From: Astrocystis sublimbata
Taxonomy: Eukaryota > Ascomycota > Sordariomycetes > Xylariales > Xylariaceae
Assembly (NCBI GenBank): GCA_022453515.1
Contig: JAJNNY010000082.1
Span: forward strand, 1-64,000
Reading direction: 5' to 3'
DNA length: 64,000 nt
Part shown: piece by piece, positions 25,750 through 37,980 of the stretch
Numbering within the stretch: the first letter of the stretch is position 1
Layout: each line of letters opens with the position of its first letter
Notes under the pieces: model-generated
The model's database searches: none
The model's input: the letters and a program-made list of their open reading frames with translations, nothing else
What the model was told of the DNA's origin: nothing
Made by a program: the position numbers and the translations under genes

Positions 25750-26811
25750 CTTGACGAGTGGAAGAGCTCGCGCTTATGCAGTTTCGGCAGTGTGCTTTGA
25801 CTGAGTTCAACAACGGGTGATGCTGCATGGCATGTGGAAGAACTCAGGGCGAACTGGCGGCTGAGGCCAAGGTTGACTTACCTTACGTAAACGAGGGAGG
25901 CGGCAATTTCCGATAGAAGCTTATCTTATCTGCCTACCTAGGTAGGTACCAACTAGGTATGGGGCAGTCGTATCAGCTGGCGAGGCGAGCATGCTACCTA
26001 GGCCCCTAGGTACACTAGCGAGGGGGGGGGGGGGTTCTGTGACATGATGTCAGGCATGGTTATAGGCTCTGTGACTATCCCCTAAAATCTAAGACCATAT
26101 CTAACCTTCGTAACAATCTCTATAGCTGTTATATACTAGGTACTATATTTTAGCTAGAAATAGTATCCCGTACGTTATAGGCTCTAGCCCGAGACTATTA
26201 CTAAGCTAATTATAGCCTAGAGATCGTTATAGAGCCTAGAGATCTAGTCGCTTTTAAAAATCATATTGGATTCTAGAGACTGTCCCTTATAGGGTAGACT
26301 TGCGTAAACTATTTACAGAAAAAGTTACGGCATGCACCTTTGCAGACCTTGACATAGCCATCCCATGCCGTAAGGTGCTTTGCCAGACCGCCAGCCCTTG
26401 ACAGTGCCATGCCACTGCCAGTCACGTGACCTTATCGATAGAGGGGCTAGCCCACACACTTACTGTATTTAGTGGGATCTGCCTTACGGCTGATCCTTCC
26501 CTTCCTTTTTACTTCCTTAACTGTAGATCTTAGTACAATATATCACATATAGCTGGAGCCCTGTCTCTTCGTGAGTGTGACGAGTGCAACAGAAAATACG
26601 TACGAAGAATTAGAATAATAGAAACAGAAAGTACATTGAACTTAGGCACTTAGAGAGATTCTTTTATCTATAGCTGTAACTCTATTCCCGCTTTTTTTTA
26701 TACTTTATATATATATATATACATTAGCGCGCGCCCCTAGGACTGGATTAGAGCCTTCGGAGCCTTACGCCTTAGGATTGGATCGGTGTTTACCCCTTAG
26801 GACTGGATTAG

Positions 26812-27227
26812 TGTAACAACTGCTCTATCCTTAACACGGAGTATAGGGTAGAGTAGGGGTCTTAGTGGTTTCTTGTTCCTAGGGATAAGGGCTTAGCTTA
26901 TACAAAGGAGGCGCTGTGCAATATATCGTTCACTAAGTCGTCAGGAGGTTTCTCCCATACAATTCCAAGAAGTAAATGTATGCTTAGATTGAATAGTGAA
27001 GTAAGGAAAGACTAGATACATAGGAGTGCCGTCGTGGCTATATAGTATTTCCTTCCTTTATACAACTGTTGGATCACTGTTCCCTTCGTGATCCCCGTGG
27101 GTCTTCGTCACGTGACCTCTTCTTTCCGCATATGCATTTATCCATGACAGGGTCCTGTCTATCCCCGCGTGAGTATGCTTTTGCGCTAGGCCTCTCCAAC
27201 TGGTCCGAACGTTGTTGGTCCGTAACA
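26812..27227 (-). mobile_element. Solo LTR, unit 2 copy
   Basis: Mirror image of 28174-28589. The 416-base element is flanked by target duplication attag at 26807-26811 and 27228-27232. Confidence 0.8.
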
Positions 27228-27250
27228 ATTAGCTGTCTAGATTAAATTAG

Positions 27251-27304
27251 ACTAGCCTACTTGTAGGGACTAGCCTACTTATAGGGACTGGCCTACTTGT
27301 AGGG
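27251..27304. repeat. 18-bp minisatellite, three copies
   Basis: Three tandem copies of an 18-base unit beginning actagcctacttgtaggg, with one or two substitutions between copies. It lies just outside the solo LTR. Mirror copies are at about 28097-28150 and 55667-55720. Confidence 0.8.
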
Positions 27305-27650
27305 ACTAGCAAGACTAGCGGGACTAATAGGTGTCACAACGGTGCAATTCGCGAGGCCGAACAGTATTCCCAAGGAACACATACTAATATTAGGTTAAAG
27401 TAGGAAGGAAGGTTCGAGGGTCTGAATCCCGTAGTCCAGCCTTATCTACCTAGTATGGTGTGTGGGGTCTAGAATACAGGCAGGTGGCATGCCAGCCCCA
27501 AGCTCCCTAGCGTCTGCGTGGCAGCTATAGATCACGTGACCTAGATCACATGATCCACAATACGGCTACTCCGTAACTATAGGCTACTTATACCTAGGTA
27601 AGTATAGGTGAGTAGGTATAAGCAAGTAAGTATAAGTAAGTGTATAGATT

Positions 27651-27750
27651 TTAAGTATAAGCTAATAGGCTATATATGTATTAAAGAAAGTATTTATTTA
27701 TATAAATATACTGTTCTTTTTATAGTATATACCTATTTACTTATACTTAA
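27651..27750. repeat. Fold-back centre 2, with an 80-base AT-rich spacer
   Basis: Arms ttaagtataa (27651-27660) and ttatacttaa (27741-27750) enclose an 80-base asymmetric spacer. Reverse-complemented, the spacer matches the native flank at 56077-~56152 apart from a few single-base changes and indels near its far end. One strand therefore ran about 75 bases into the flank before folding back. The spacer is quasi-palindromic (aaagaaagtattta against taaatatactgttctttt), which could favour hairpin formation. Confidence 0.9.
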
Positions 27751-28173
27751 AATCTATACACTTACTTATACTTACTTGCTTATACCTACTCACCTATACT
27801 TACCTAGGTATAAGTAGCCTATAGTTACGGAGTAGCCGTATTGTGGATCATGTGATCTAGGTCACGTGATCTATAGCTGCCACGCAGACGCTAGGGAGCT
27901 TGGGGCTGGCATGCCACCTGCCTGTATTCTAGACCCCACACACCATACTAGGTAGATAAGGCTGGACTACGGGATTCAGACCCTCGAACCTTCCTTCCTA
28001 CTTTAACCTAATATTAGTATGTGTTCCTTGGGAATACTGTTCGGCCTCGCGAATTGCACCGTTGTGACACCTATTAGTCCCGCTAGTCTTGCTAGTCCCT
28101 ACAAGTAGGCCAGTCCCTATAAGTAGGCTAGTCCCTACAAGTAGGCTAGTCTAATTTAATCTAGACAGCTAAT

Positions 28174-28589
28174 TGTTACGGACCAACAACGTTCGGACCA
28201 GTTGGAGAGGCCTAGCGCAAAAGCATACTCACGCGGGGATAGACAGGACCCTGTCATGGATAAATGCATATGCGGAAAGAAGAGGTCACGTGACGAAGAC
28301 CCACGGGGATCACGAAGGGAACAGTGATCCAACAGTTGTATAAAGGAAGGAAATACTATATAGCCACGACGGCACTCCTATGTATCTAGTCTTTCCTTAC
28401 TTCACTATTCAATCTAAGCATACATTTACTTCTTGGAATTGTATGGGAGAAACCTCCTGACGACTTAGTGAACGATATATTGCACAGCGCCTCCTTTGTA
28501 TAAGCTAAGCCCTTATCCCTAGGAACAAGAAACCACTAAGACCCCTACTCTACCCTATACTCCGTGTTAAGGATAGAGCAGTTGTTACA
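28174..28589 (+). mobile_element. Solo LTR with 5-bp target duplication (unit 3 copy)
   Basis: A 416-base element starting tgttacgg and ending gttgttaca (TG...CA termini). It is flanked directly by ctaat at 28169-28173 and ctaat at 28590-28594, the 5-base target duplication expected of LTR-retrotransposon integration. A TATA-like tataaagg near 28336 suggests transcription rightward. No internal retroelement genes or second LTR are nearby, so this is a solo LTR left by LTR-LTR recombination. The family (Ty1/copia or Ty3/gypsy) cannot be told from the LTR alone. Confidence 0.82.
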
Positions 28590-28594
28590 CTAAT

Positions 28595-29651
28595 CCAGTC
28601 CTAAGGGGTAAACACCGATCCAATCCTAAGGCGTAAGGCTCCGAAGGCTCTAATCCAGTCCTAGGGGCGCGCGCTAATGTATATATATATATATAAAGTA
28701 TAAAAAAAAGCGGGAATAGAGTTACAGCTATAGATAAAAGAATCTCTCTAAGTGCCTAAGTTCAATGTACTTTCTGTTTCTATTATTCTAATTCTTCGTA
28801 CGTATTTTCTGTTGCACTCGTCACACTCACGAAGAGACAGGGCTCCAGCTATATGTGATATATTGTACTAAGATCTACAGTTAAGGAAGTAAAAAGGAAG
28901 GGAAGGATCAGCCGTAAGGCAGATCCCACTAAATACAGTAAGTGTGTGGGCTAGCCCCTCTATCGATAAGGTCACGTGACTGGCAGTGGCATGGCACTGT
29001 CAAGGGCTGGCGGTCTGGCAAAGCACCTTACGGCATGGGATGGCTATGTCAAGGTCTGCAAAGGTGCATGCCGTAACTTTTTCTGTAAATAGTTTACGCA
29101 AGTCTACCCTATAAGGGACAGTCTCTAGAATCCAATATGATTTTTAAAAGCGACTAGATCTCTAGGCTCTATAACGATCTCTAGGCTATAATTAGCTTAG
29201 TAATAGTCTCGGGCTAGAGCCTATAACGTACGGGATACTATTTCTAGCTAAAATATAGTACCTAGTATATAACAGCTATAGAGATTGTTACGAAGGTTAG
29301 ATATGGTCTTAGATTTTAGGGGATAGTCACAGAGCCTATAACCATGCCTGACATCATGTCACAGAACCCCCCCCCCCCCTCGCTAGTGTACCTAGGGGCC
29401 TAGGTAGCATGCTCGCCTCGCCAGCTGATACGACTGCCCCATACCTAGTTGGTACCTACCTAGGTAGGCAGATAAGATAAGCTTCTATCGGAAATTGCCG
29501 CCTCCCTCGTTTACGTAAGGTAAGTCAACCTTGGCCTCAGCCGCCAGTTCGCCCTGAGTTCTTCCACATGCCATGCAGCATCACCCGTTGTTGAACTCAG
29601 TCAAAGCACACTGCCGAAACTGCATAAGCGCGAGCTCTTCCACTCGTCAAG
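28595..29651. other. AT-rich repeat-like block upstream of KIN17, unit 3
   Basis: About 1.05 kb without a gene. It includes two ctaatccagtcctagggg-type repeats beside the LTR, a (TA)n tract at about 28678-28695 (the fold-back site used at centre 0), a block ending in a CACGTG palindrome near 28974-28979, TA-rich sequence at 29130-29330, a C homopolymer near 29367-29378 and ctaggtagg motifs near 29395-29465. The block at about 28700-28990 has the look of a decayed LTR, but I could not define termini or a target duplication. Confidence 0.5.
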
Positions 29652-30806
29652 ATGACCAAAAAACACGATGCTGGGTCTAGACAGGATTTGGCGAAGAGGA
29701 TGAAGATGAAGGGGTTGCAACGGTTGCGCTTTTACTGCCAGGTGTGCGAGCGGCAAATGAGGGATGAAAATGGATACAAGCAACAGTACGAGCCTTCAAT
29801 TCTTCTACACCTTGTGCGATTTTTGGAATAGCACTGATCGGACTTGTTTAGTACTATGAGCGAAAGCCATGTTCGGGCGATGCTACTCGTCGGCGAGGAC
29901 ACCAAAAAACACATTGAAGACTACTCCAACCAATTTCGCCAAAGCTTCATTCAATTGTTGCGCACGAGTCATGGCGAGAAGAGCGTCCAGATCAACCAGT
30001 TTTACCAGACATTTATCGCGAACAAGGTAGGTCACGATCTTTCCGGCATCAAACTTTCTGACCACAACTAACGGACACGCTCTCAGGAACACATACATAT
30101 GAACGCTACGCGGTGGCCCAGCTTGACCGAATTCGCGAAATACCTCGGCAGAGAGGGGTTGTGTAGGGTTGAGGAGACAGACAAGGGAATACACATTGCT
30201 TGGATAGACGATTCGCCCGAAGCGCTACGCCGGAAGGAAGCTGTGCGCCGGAAGGAGATGCAGGACAAGGGAGACGAAGAGCGCGAGCAGCGGATGATCC
30301 GAGAACAGATCCGTCGCGCGAAGAAGTATGTTGCTACACGGGAGCAGGAAGACGACGACAACGACAGGGAGGAGGCCCCGACTAATGGTCTGTCACGCCA
30401 AGAAGGCGAAAAAGTTAAGCTTTCCTTTGGATTGAAGCCCACTGTTCCTGCGCAGTCGGAAATAGCTTTTACGGCAGCGCCGGCTTTGACCGACACGACA
30501 GATTTGACGGGCGCGAATACGCGGATTCCGGATGTCGCACAAGCTGCTGGGCTTGTGTCTGCCTCGGCTCCTACGACGAAACCAGGTCCCATAACCATGA
30601 AAATGACGGCGAAACCGCAGACCAAAAACGTGTTCGCAGCTGCAAAGAAGAACGCCTTGGCTGGCGGGCAGAAGAAGGGTTCGGTGTTTGAACAGCCGAA
30701 GAAGATGAGCGAGGCGGAGCGGATCATGAAGGAGGAGCTCGAGCGGAAGCGATCCCGCGGCAGCTCGAGTTTCGAGGGACTCTCTAGCAAGCGCCAGAGG
30801 ACCTAA
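29652..30806 (+). CDS. KIN17: KIN17-like nucleic-acid-binding protein (reference copy, unit 3)
   Basis: A 342-aa member of the KIN17 family, conserved nuclear proteins that bind DNA and RNA and are linked to DNA replication/repair and mRNA processing. Exons are 29652-29785, 29852-30026 and 30087-30806. Intron 1 is 66 nt (gtacga...tttag) and intron 2 is 60 nt with a ctaac branch site. Splicing at these sites restores a zinc finger C29-x2-C32-x12-H45-x5-H51 and the family motif GYKQHTMSESH. The winged-helix region follows (about 52-160) with the signature LTEFAKYLGREGLCRVEET. Next come an R/K/E-rich probable coiled coil (about 140-185) and a low-complexity basic tail ending KRQRT. It lacks the C-terminal KOW/SH3-like part of animal KIN17, as I expect for fungal members. 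The start is chosen because it is the first ATG and gives the conserved N terminus. Confidence 0.93.
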
Positions 30807-32198
30807 AATTGTTGCATAGGCATGTGGAAAGGCGTTCTGGTATACCCATCGGTTAGCAGCTTAAGGGCAATCGACCTTTTGCGGAGTATTGTTCTATTAG
30901 TCATTTAGCCAAGCGGACCAAGCTCATATCGAGTTGGATTTTGCAACATTGCAATGCGGCTCCATCTTGAATCAGACTCGTTCAATTTGAGTTGCAACGC
31001 CCAGAATACATGCATGATACATCCTGCCATCCTTTCATAACTGCAAGTTCTTCTCGTACATGCTGCCTTCGTATAAGGTACCTGCCACTTAATGGCCATT
31101 AAGCATGGTCGAGTACTTGAGTTACATACTGCACCTTGGCGCTTGCTTGCGGGTACTGAGTTGTATGCATTGTTGAGGTAGGTACCTATATACCTAGGTA
31201 TCTACCTAGGTAGTATGAGCATGTCGAATACTCTCCAACCTCGAAGTTAGTGGACATAACCTATATTTAGATCCTAGTCGGTACCGTACCTACTTAGCAG
31301 GCTAAAGATCCGCGCTGATGTCATAGTATGGAAGTCTTGCTGCAGGGCCAGAGATGGCTAAAAGCTTAGGTGTTCAGAACTGACCATTAGTTGGGTTTTA
31401 CTTCAGTACTAACCTAGGTAGGTACATTCATGTGTATGTATGGCACTGTGCTGCGTACCAACCTACTTAGTAGCCCGTCGAGCCCGTATATGCCGATGCG
31501 CACGACGGGCTGCAGTAGGTAGATGAACTTTGTAGGGATGTTTCGGGTCATAATACTGTGTTCGAGACGATGCTGCACACTGTCTCTGCTGTGCCAAGCG
31601 GACTGTATCAAGGTTGGAAATGACACGGCATGCCCGCATGGAGCCACGGCCCACGGGTGCTAGGGAGGTACCTACTTACCTGCCTAGGCACCTAAGCCTC
31701 TGGCCGACGGAGATTGATGGCGCGCAACCCGTCTCTCGTCGCAGCTCATTTGCTGGCAACTGATCAAGCCAACTTTGCCTCATCGCTGCTCCAATGCCGC
31801 TTTACCAGTCTATTCGGTACTCATTCGCAACAAGCGTGACCGAGCATCGCGTGTTTGCTGCGACCATATCGGATCACGCCTTGTAATAGTAAAAGTTTCA
31901 ATCCCTCCATTAACTCTGTATACATTTTGTGAGTGGTCATCTCCGCCCTCATTCCACGTCGTGGCCCCTATTGCGCTCGCTCGCGGCTCGTGCTACTCAC
32001 TGCTGCAGTCAGTACTTGCAGTACTTGCAGTACTTGCTGCTCATCCGTTGCGCACGATGCCGAAGGCAGCGCGTAGAATGCTGCATACAGTACTGACGTG
32101 CGCGCGCAGGACCTCGGGGTGCGAGACTACACTGATGCCATCTGCCCCTCGCGCAGCCTTTCTTTCCTCTTCTCGACCCTGTTTAATTCGATATTATA
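30807..32198. promoter_or_regulatory. KIN17-SEC16 intergenic region, unit 3
   Basis: About 1.4 kb containing the SEC16 promoter. Palindromic cctaggtagg/ggtacc motifs occur near 31176-31213, 31409-31424 and 31665-31692, and three copies of agtacttgc occur near 32009-32036. A 147-codon frame (31775-32218) runs into the SEC16 start in another frame and is not supported. SEC16 is preceded by gatattataatgg, an A/T-rich start context. Confidence 0.5.
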
Positions 32199-35100
32199 AT
32201 GGCCTCGGATACGCCTAGTTCAGCATGGCATCCGGCGAAGAGGCCGAATTCCCTCGCTGGCGACGCTTCTTTCCAGAACAACAACTCAGCCATAAACGAA
32301 TCCCACCAGCATGTCGCAACTGGCTCTCCGAGCGAGCACGCTCCCTCTGCAGAAGACCTTGCATCCCAACCCCCGAATCAGCCCGTAGAGTCCAACAGCG
32401 ACGAAGACAGTGAAGAACCTGCCACTGCCTCGTGGGCTGCCGAGGCATCGGCGCAAACACCAGTAGCGAACCAAGATGCGAGGTCGATACTGTATGATGA
32501 CATCGAGGAACACGACATCGAGGACCCCCCCGCTCCCGCTCCCGCTCCTGCTCCTGCATCGAAGCACCTGAGCACCATGTCGTTTGCTCGTACCGTGTCC
32601 CACGAAGTGAGCTTTGCCGATGACGATGACGCGGAATGGAATTTCGAGCGTTCCGAAACCGACCCCTTTGGTTTCATGCCCGAAACTGAAAGAACAAACT
32701 CCTTTCCCGTTGTCCCCCAGGCGCAATCGCCACTAGCCGAACAATACTCGCACCATCCGCCCACAAGCCAGGCCGAGGAGATATTGCAAGAGCTGGAAAC
32801 CGAGAGCCCTCAGGTGGAGACCACTGCCTCTGGCCTGCAGGATGCAGGCTTGCTCGAGGCCGAGCGCGCGATCGCGCACCGGGAGGACGACGGTCACCCC
32901 CAGAACGCCATGGGCGGCGAAATGGTAGGCGCCGAAGAAGAGGCCTCCGACGCGCGTTATGAGGAGGGACTGCCCTTGATCCCTCAGCATCATTTGCCCA
33001 ACGCGGCCGCGGAAGTCAAGAACATGGGAGCGGACCCGGTCGACTTTTTCTCTCAGGACGAGACTGCCGACGCAGGGGACGATTTCTTTGCCCAGATACA
33101 CGACGACCCCGGGACTTCTCCAGCTGGTCCGCAGGACTACTCTCTACAGAGGAAGTCTACGACTATGGTGATTGGGCAAAATACTGGCTTAGCACCCTCG
33201 GACTTGACAGCAGACGTTCATCCGGGCACCCCCGCTCAAAATCCTACAAGTGTGAATGGAGACTCTGTATATTCGCCAGAGGGAGGTGCCAAGATTGCCA
33301 CTGGTACCGATGACATTGATGCCAAGTGGGCAGCAGCCTTTGGCGATGACGACGACGACGACGGCGGCTTTTTGCTGGATACGACTACAGAGTCGAAGGA
33401 GCTGGACCCAGCCGACATCTTTGGTAGTGATGACGAGGGCTTTCTGGAAGATGAAGAGGTACCAACCCCAGCCGCGGCGCCGCCCTCACAAACGCAGCCT
33501 GCACACCCCAATCCCAATGGTCGTTACACGCCAGGGGCGGTTCAACCACAATCACATACTTCCCCGAATCCGTATAGGCCAGCGTCCATAGCGCAACAAC
33601 AGCCGCTCTACGCCTCGGGCATTGCCCCTCCAGCCACGGGATTTGGTTCGCCACCTCCTAGGCCTGATATTCCCAAGGCCCAGAGCTTTGCTGCCAAGTC
33701 GAAAGGTGGTTATCAGTCACCTTACGATCTACCCATGGAGGTCGTTAAACCGCCGAAGAGGCGAACGAGCGTGCAACCTTTGCCTCGAGGGAATGTTGCA
33801 TCGCCAGCGCCTCCATCAAATCTACCACCCAGAAACGCTAGCATGTATGCACAACCTCCACCTTCGGGGGGGTCAGTTTCAAGCTTGTCACCTCCGAGCT
33901 CGAGTCATTCCAATCAGCAGTCAAGTCTTGGTGCATTGAAGCCTGCCCCTCAGCTCAAGTCAAAATCTAGCAGTTTCTTCGAAGACCTACCCGTAGCGTC
34001 CAGGCCTCGTCCCTCATCACGACAAGCGATCCATCCTTCTCCAACCCTGCCAGACCTTCATGGACAACCAAAGCCACCTCCCCAAGTGCCATCATTGAGC
34101 ACTCCACTGATGCCCCCACCCGCAGCATCGCCAACAACCCAATCTCATCTGTCTCCGACACGGGATCCCAGTGTAGCTGGGTTAGTTGCCCCTGAACGTG
34201 TCAGCCCATATGCAGTCTTGCAAGCCGATGCTCCCAGCAGGTCTCAACCCCCTTCTACAGTAGGCAGCCGGTACTCTCCTGCTGGCCAGTCTCCCGGGGC
34301 TAACGGTATGGTTCCCGCAACAACCTCTACGAGTCGGTATTCGCCAGCACCGCCGAACTCTCGGTCGTCCAGCGGTAGCTATTCCGCAGTACCTCCACCA
34401 ATACTTCCTCACCAGCCCAGAACTTCCAGTCCATTGGCTCATTTTGAAGTATCTCACGGAAAGGCCGAGAACAAGCTCGCAAGCCCGGTGAATGGGGATG
34501 GTGTTCCACTGCTGCGAACTGGTTCATCCCAATACGACCATCGTGTGACAAGAGTGCCTTCACTTCCACCAACACAAGAGGTGGAGGAAGAGCAAATGCT
34601 AGAGTCATCGCCAAATATGGCTGCCAAAGGACTGGGCATATCCATGGAACCAAAATACCCACCCGCACGTGTAGGCCACACGCCACCGCCCCTGGGCATC
34701 CATCCGTCAAACCCTCTTTCACCACCCAAGCGGTCCTTGTCTAACTACACACCGCAGCCTGTACCCCCTCATCCCTCTTCAAGGGAAACCGGCTTCGTAC
34801 CACCACTCCGATCGCAAACACAGTCACCCGGGGCAGTTCATGGCAACCGCGGACTCGCAAATCCATCCGAGTCGGCGCCTCGACCGTCTTCAGCACATGC
34901 GCCTACTTCTCCACCATCAGAAATCAACGTCCAAAATCCAGTTCCCACCGTCCGGGCTCGTGGCATGTCTCAGACTCTTAACTTAGTGCTTCCTACGGAT
35001 GGCCGAGAACTCGATCCTTTGCAACGTTGGCGCGGCGCCCCCTGTATTGCATGGGGAGTCGGAGGGCTACTTGCAACAAGTTTTCCCCAAAACATCCCAC

Positions 35101-37980
35101 GATATGGCATAACTTCCAACATCCCGCAAATCACCCGAAGCCCTGGCGAGGTCAAATTGCAACACTTCAAAGATGTTCAACCTCTCGAAGATCGACTATC
35201 CAAATTTCCGGGTCCACTTAAAGGTAAATCTAGAAAAAAGGAAGTCAGTGCGTGGCTTACCGCCGGTATTGACGGCCTTGAGAAAAGACTACCGAGCGTC
35301 TCGTTCCAAACACACGTTGCCCACGAAGATAAGAGGGAAATCGAACGCGTATTATTATGGAAGATATTGAGGGTTTTAGTCGACAATGATGGTGTTCTTG
35401 AAGGTAACACGACGGTCGAAAAGGCAGTTCGCGATGTCATCTCACTGGTCTTGAAACTGACAGGCCTGAGTTTTCGTCCGCAGTATCTGCTAGCGTGGAC
35501 CTTACAGGGATGACAACAGCGACTGGGATGCAGATCGATGCTTCGGATCCTACCGTTGCTGAGTCGATACGGAGACATCTACTGCTCGGCGATCGGGAAA
35601 AGGCCGTTTGGGCAGCAGCCGATAAAAGACTGTGGGGTCACGCTATTCTCATAGCTAGTTCTTCACCCAACGCAGAACTCTACAGACAGGTCGCTCAAGA
35701 GTTCATAAAGAAGGAAGTCAATCATGCGGGCCAAGGCCATGAGAGTCTGGCTTCACTGTACAGTGTGCTGTCAGGCAATTTCGACGAAGCTGTCGATGAA
35801 CTCGTTCCTGCGCACGCTCGAGCTGGATTGCAGCTCATGTCAACCTCTGCTTCTGCTACATCTCAAGATGTGCTAGCTGGATTGGACAAGTGGCGTGAAA
35901 CCCTAGGCTTGATACTGAGTAATAGACGACAAGGGGATGGTCAAGCTTTGCGTTCATGGGAAATCTTCTCTCTGAATACGGAAGGGCTGAAGCAGCTCAC
36001 ATTTGCTTCATCTTTGCGAAGCAATTCGCCATTTTGGCGGCATGGATGACCCTCTTAGCAACTTCGTCCTTGTTGGCGCTGATCATCGACGACAGATCGA
36101 CCAATTTGCTAAGGAGACCGAGGCGCTACAATTGAGCGAGGTGTACGAGTTCGGGCTGTCACTTGCTTCTGGTTCGAACGTACCACAGAGCTGCCCTCAT
36201 TTGGCTGCATACAAGCTACAGCATGCTATAGTTCTTGCTGAACACGGCTGCCGAGATAAAGCCATACAATACTGCGAAGCCATATGGAGCGCTATTACAT
36301 CTCAAACAAGAAATCGCCGTATTTTAATCCTGTATTGAGTCAGCTGTTGATGATATCATGACAAGGTTGAAGCAGGCAGCTGGCGACGAATCTTCATCAT
36401 GGATCACTAAACCTAAGATGACCAAGTATCCAGTAACATGTGGTCGCGATTCAGCAAGTTTGTCGCTGGTCCTGACGATGGCACTGATAATGGTGGATCA
36501 GGGGAAGGGCGGCGCTGAACTTGGGCCGTTTGCACGAATAGCTGGCGGGACGCCCACAGTTAGTCGGTCACGTCTGTCTCTAACTTCGAGGTATATGGGA
36601 CAAGTCCGTCAATGCCGGCAAACATGGCCCCTCGGCATACACTCCGAATGCCGGCCACTCCTTAGGCTCGCATATGAGCCTACTGCATACACTCCAGCGT
36701 CACGGTCATCGATGGAGAGGACGTCGGGCGAGCTGCGGCGGACCTCGCATGATTTGCGAGACGGGGTTCCGATGTACAAGTGCGAGCACCAACCCGTATG
36801 CACCTGTGTCCATGATGTAGCTTGTCTCCGAAAAATCCCTACCAGCCCACATCTCCGTTAAACGCTTCGCCATATATGCCCATTTCACAGAACCAGTCAT
36901 TGGCCCCCATGGCTAAACAGCCGTCAGATGTTGGATACCCGGGTATCAGCCACCTAGTGGTGATCGGGACTCCGGAGGTGCTGGTATTGCACCTGACACA
37001 TACCGCATGATCAAGCACCGGCAAGCGACCTTGACTTCAACTCGGCCAACTCGGCCTATCAGCCTTCTTATGGGAGCTACGAACCGCCCTCAATGGGAAA
37101 GCTTTGAGCCACATACAGCACAGGCAGATACTTCGATCCATGGCTACGAGGCCCCCTCGTACCAACCTTCTAGTTTTGAACCACCGTCTTATGAAGCTGG
37201 TCCGATAGATGATGACGGATTTGAGAACAGACTAAACTGAAGAGTTTCATGGATGACGATGACGATCGCACCCTTTCCAATTCCAATCTCCAAGAAAAAA
37301 GCAAATCTGAGAAGGACCCGAGAGAATGAAGAAATGTTTCGGAAAGTCGCTGAAGAGGAGGGTGAGTATCATCAAATGGCAACGCACAGAAATGTTTACT
37401 AACCTTCGACAGCAAAAACGGGCTGCTGAAGCCAAAGCTGGAAAGAAAGGTGGGTTGGGGCTTTTCCGGATGGTTTGGTGGTGGCAAGAAAGAGAGCACC
37501 GAGTTACCTAACAAGCCTATCAAAGCCAAATTGGGTGAAAGCAAGCAGCTTGTGTACGATCCTGACCTGAAGCGCTGGGTCAACAAAAAGTCCGGAGCCG
37601 AAAACACACCCGCGAAGACTGCCACGCCGCCGCCTCCGCGTGCTGCCAGTACGCCTCCCACTGCTTCTACGTCAACACCGCCCATTGGCATCACCGCTCT
37701 CCCCTATCTCGCAACACCCCACCGCCAATGACACTGAAAAATGCAAATCTCTACCGAAAGCTTGAATGCACCGGGCGGTGCTCCGCTCATGGCACGCAGC
37801 GTCTCGAACCAGAGCAATGCGAGCCTTCCTGGTGGTGCCCCAAGCGCACCACCCAGCAGACCAGCTACCAGCCTTAGTAACGCCAGTAGCATCGATGATC
37901 TTTTGGGAGCAGCAGGACCTCGGAAAGGGCCCAAGAAGCCCCGCAAGGGAGGACGTTACGTGGATGTTATGGCGAAGTGA
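32199..37980 (+). pseudogene. SEC16: SEC16 homolog, unit 3 copy, intact 5' part then frameshifted
   Basis: From 32199 to about 35445 the frame is open and matches the unit 4 copy (roughly 1,080 residues, into the central domain). A C is missing at 35445 and the frame is then lost repeatedly, near 35957, 36033, 36307, 36337, 36419, 36571, 36628, 36670, 36754, 36776, 36941, 36999, 37097, 37233 and 37318. The intron (37362-37412, 51 nt) and the C-terminal exon (37413-37980) are recognisable. The homopolymer at 37585-37589 has the five A residues that keep the C-terminal frame. Such a dense 2.3-kb patch of indels in otherwise identical sequence points to local consensus failure rather than gene decay. 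Confidence 0.85.

Larger units (their letters stand above)
13488..27660 (-). repeat. Unit 2: reverse copy, about 14.2 kb
   Basis: Reverse-complement copy carrying tRNA-Val, the 178-aa gene, SEC16, KIN17 and the solo LTR. It is indel-rich from about 13.7 to 18.3 kb and clean from 18.3 to 27.66 kb. Confidence 0.93.

Noticed and set aside
27596..27660. Degenerate gtaagtata repeats considered as telomere or subtelomere sequence
   Set aside because: They do not match the TTAGGG repeat usual for filamentous fungi and are internal, next to a fold-back point; a local AT-rich repeat is the better reading.
28700..28990. Second LTR-like block with CACGTG
   Set aside because: Looks LTR-like in composition, but no TG...CA termini with a matching target duplication could be found; left as unclassified repeat-like DNA.
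31775..32218. 147-codon frame overlapping the SEC16 start
   Set aside because: It runs into SEC16 in another frame, has no recognisable features and is disrupted in unit 1; promoter region is the simpler reading.
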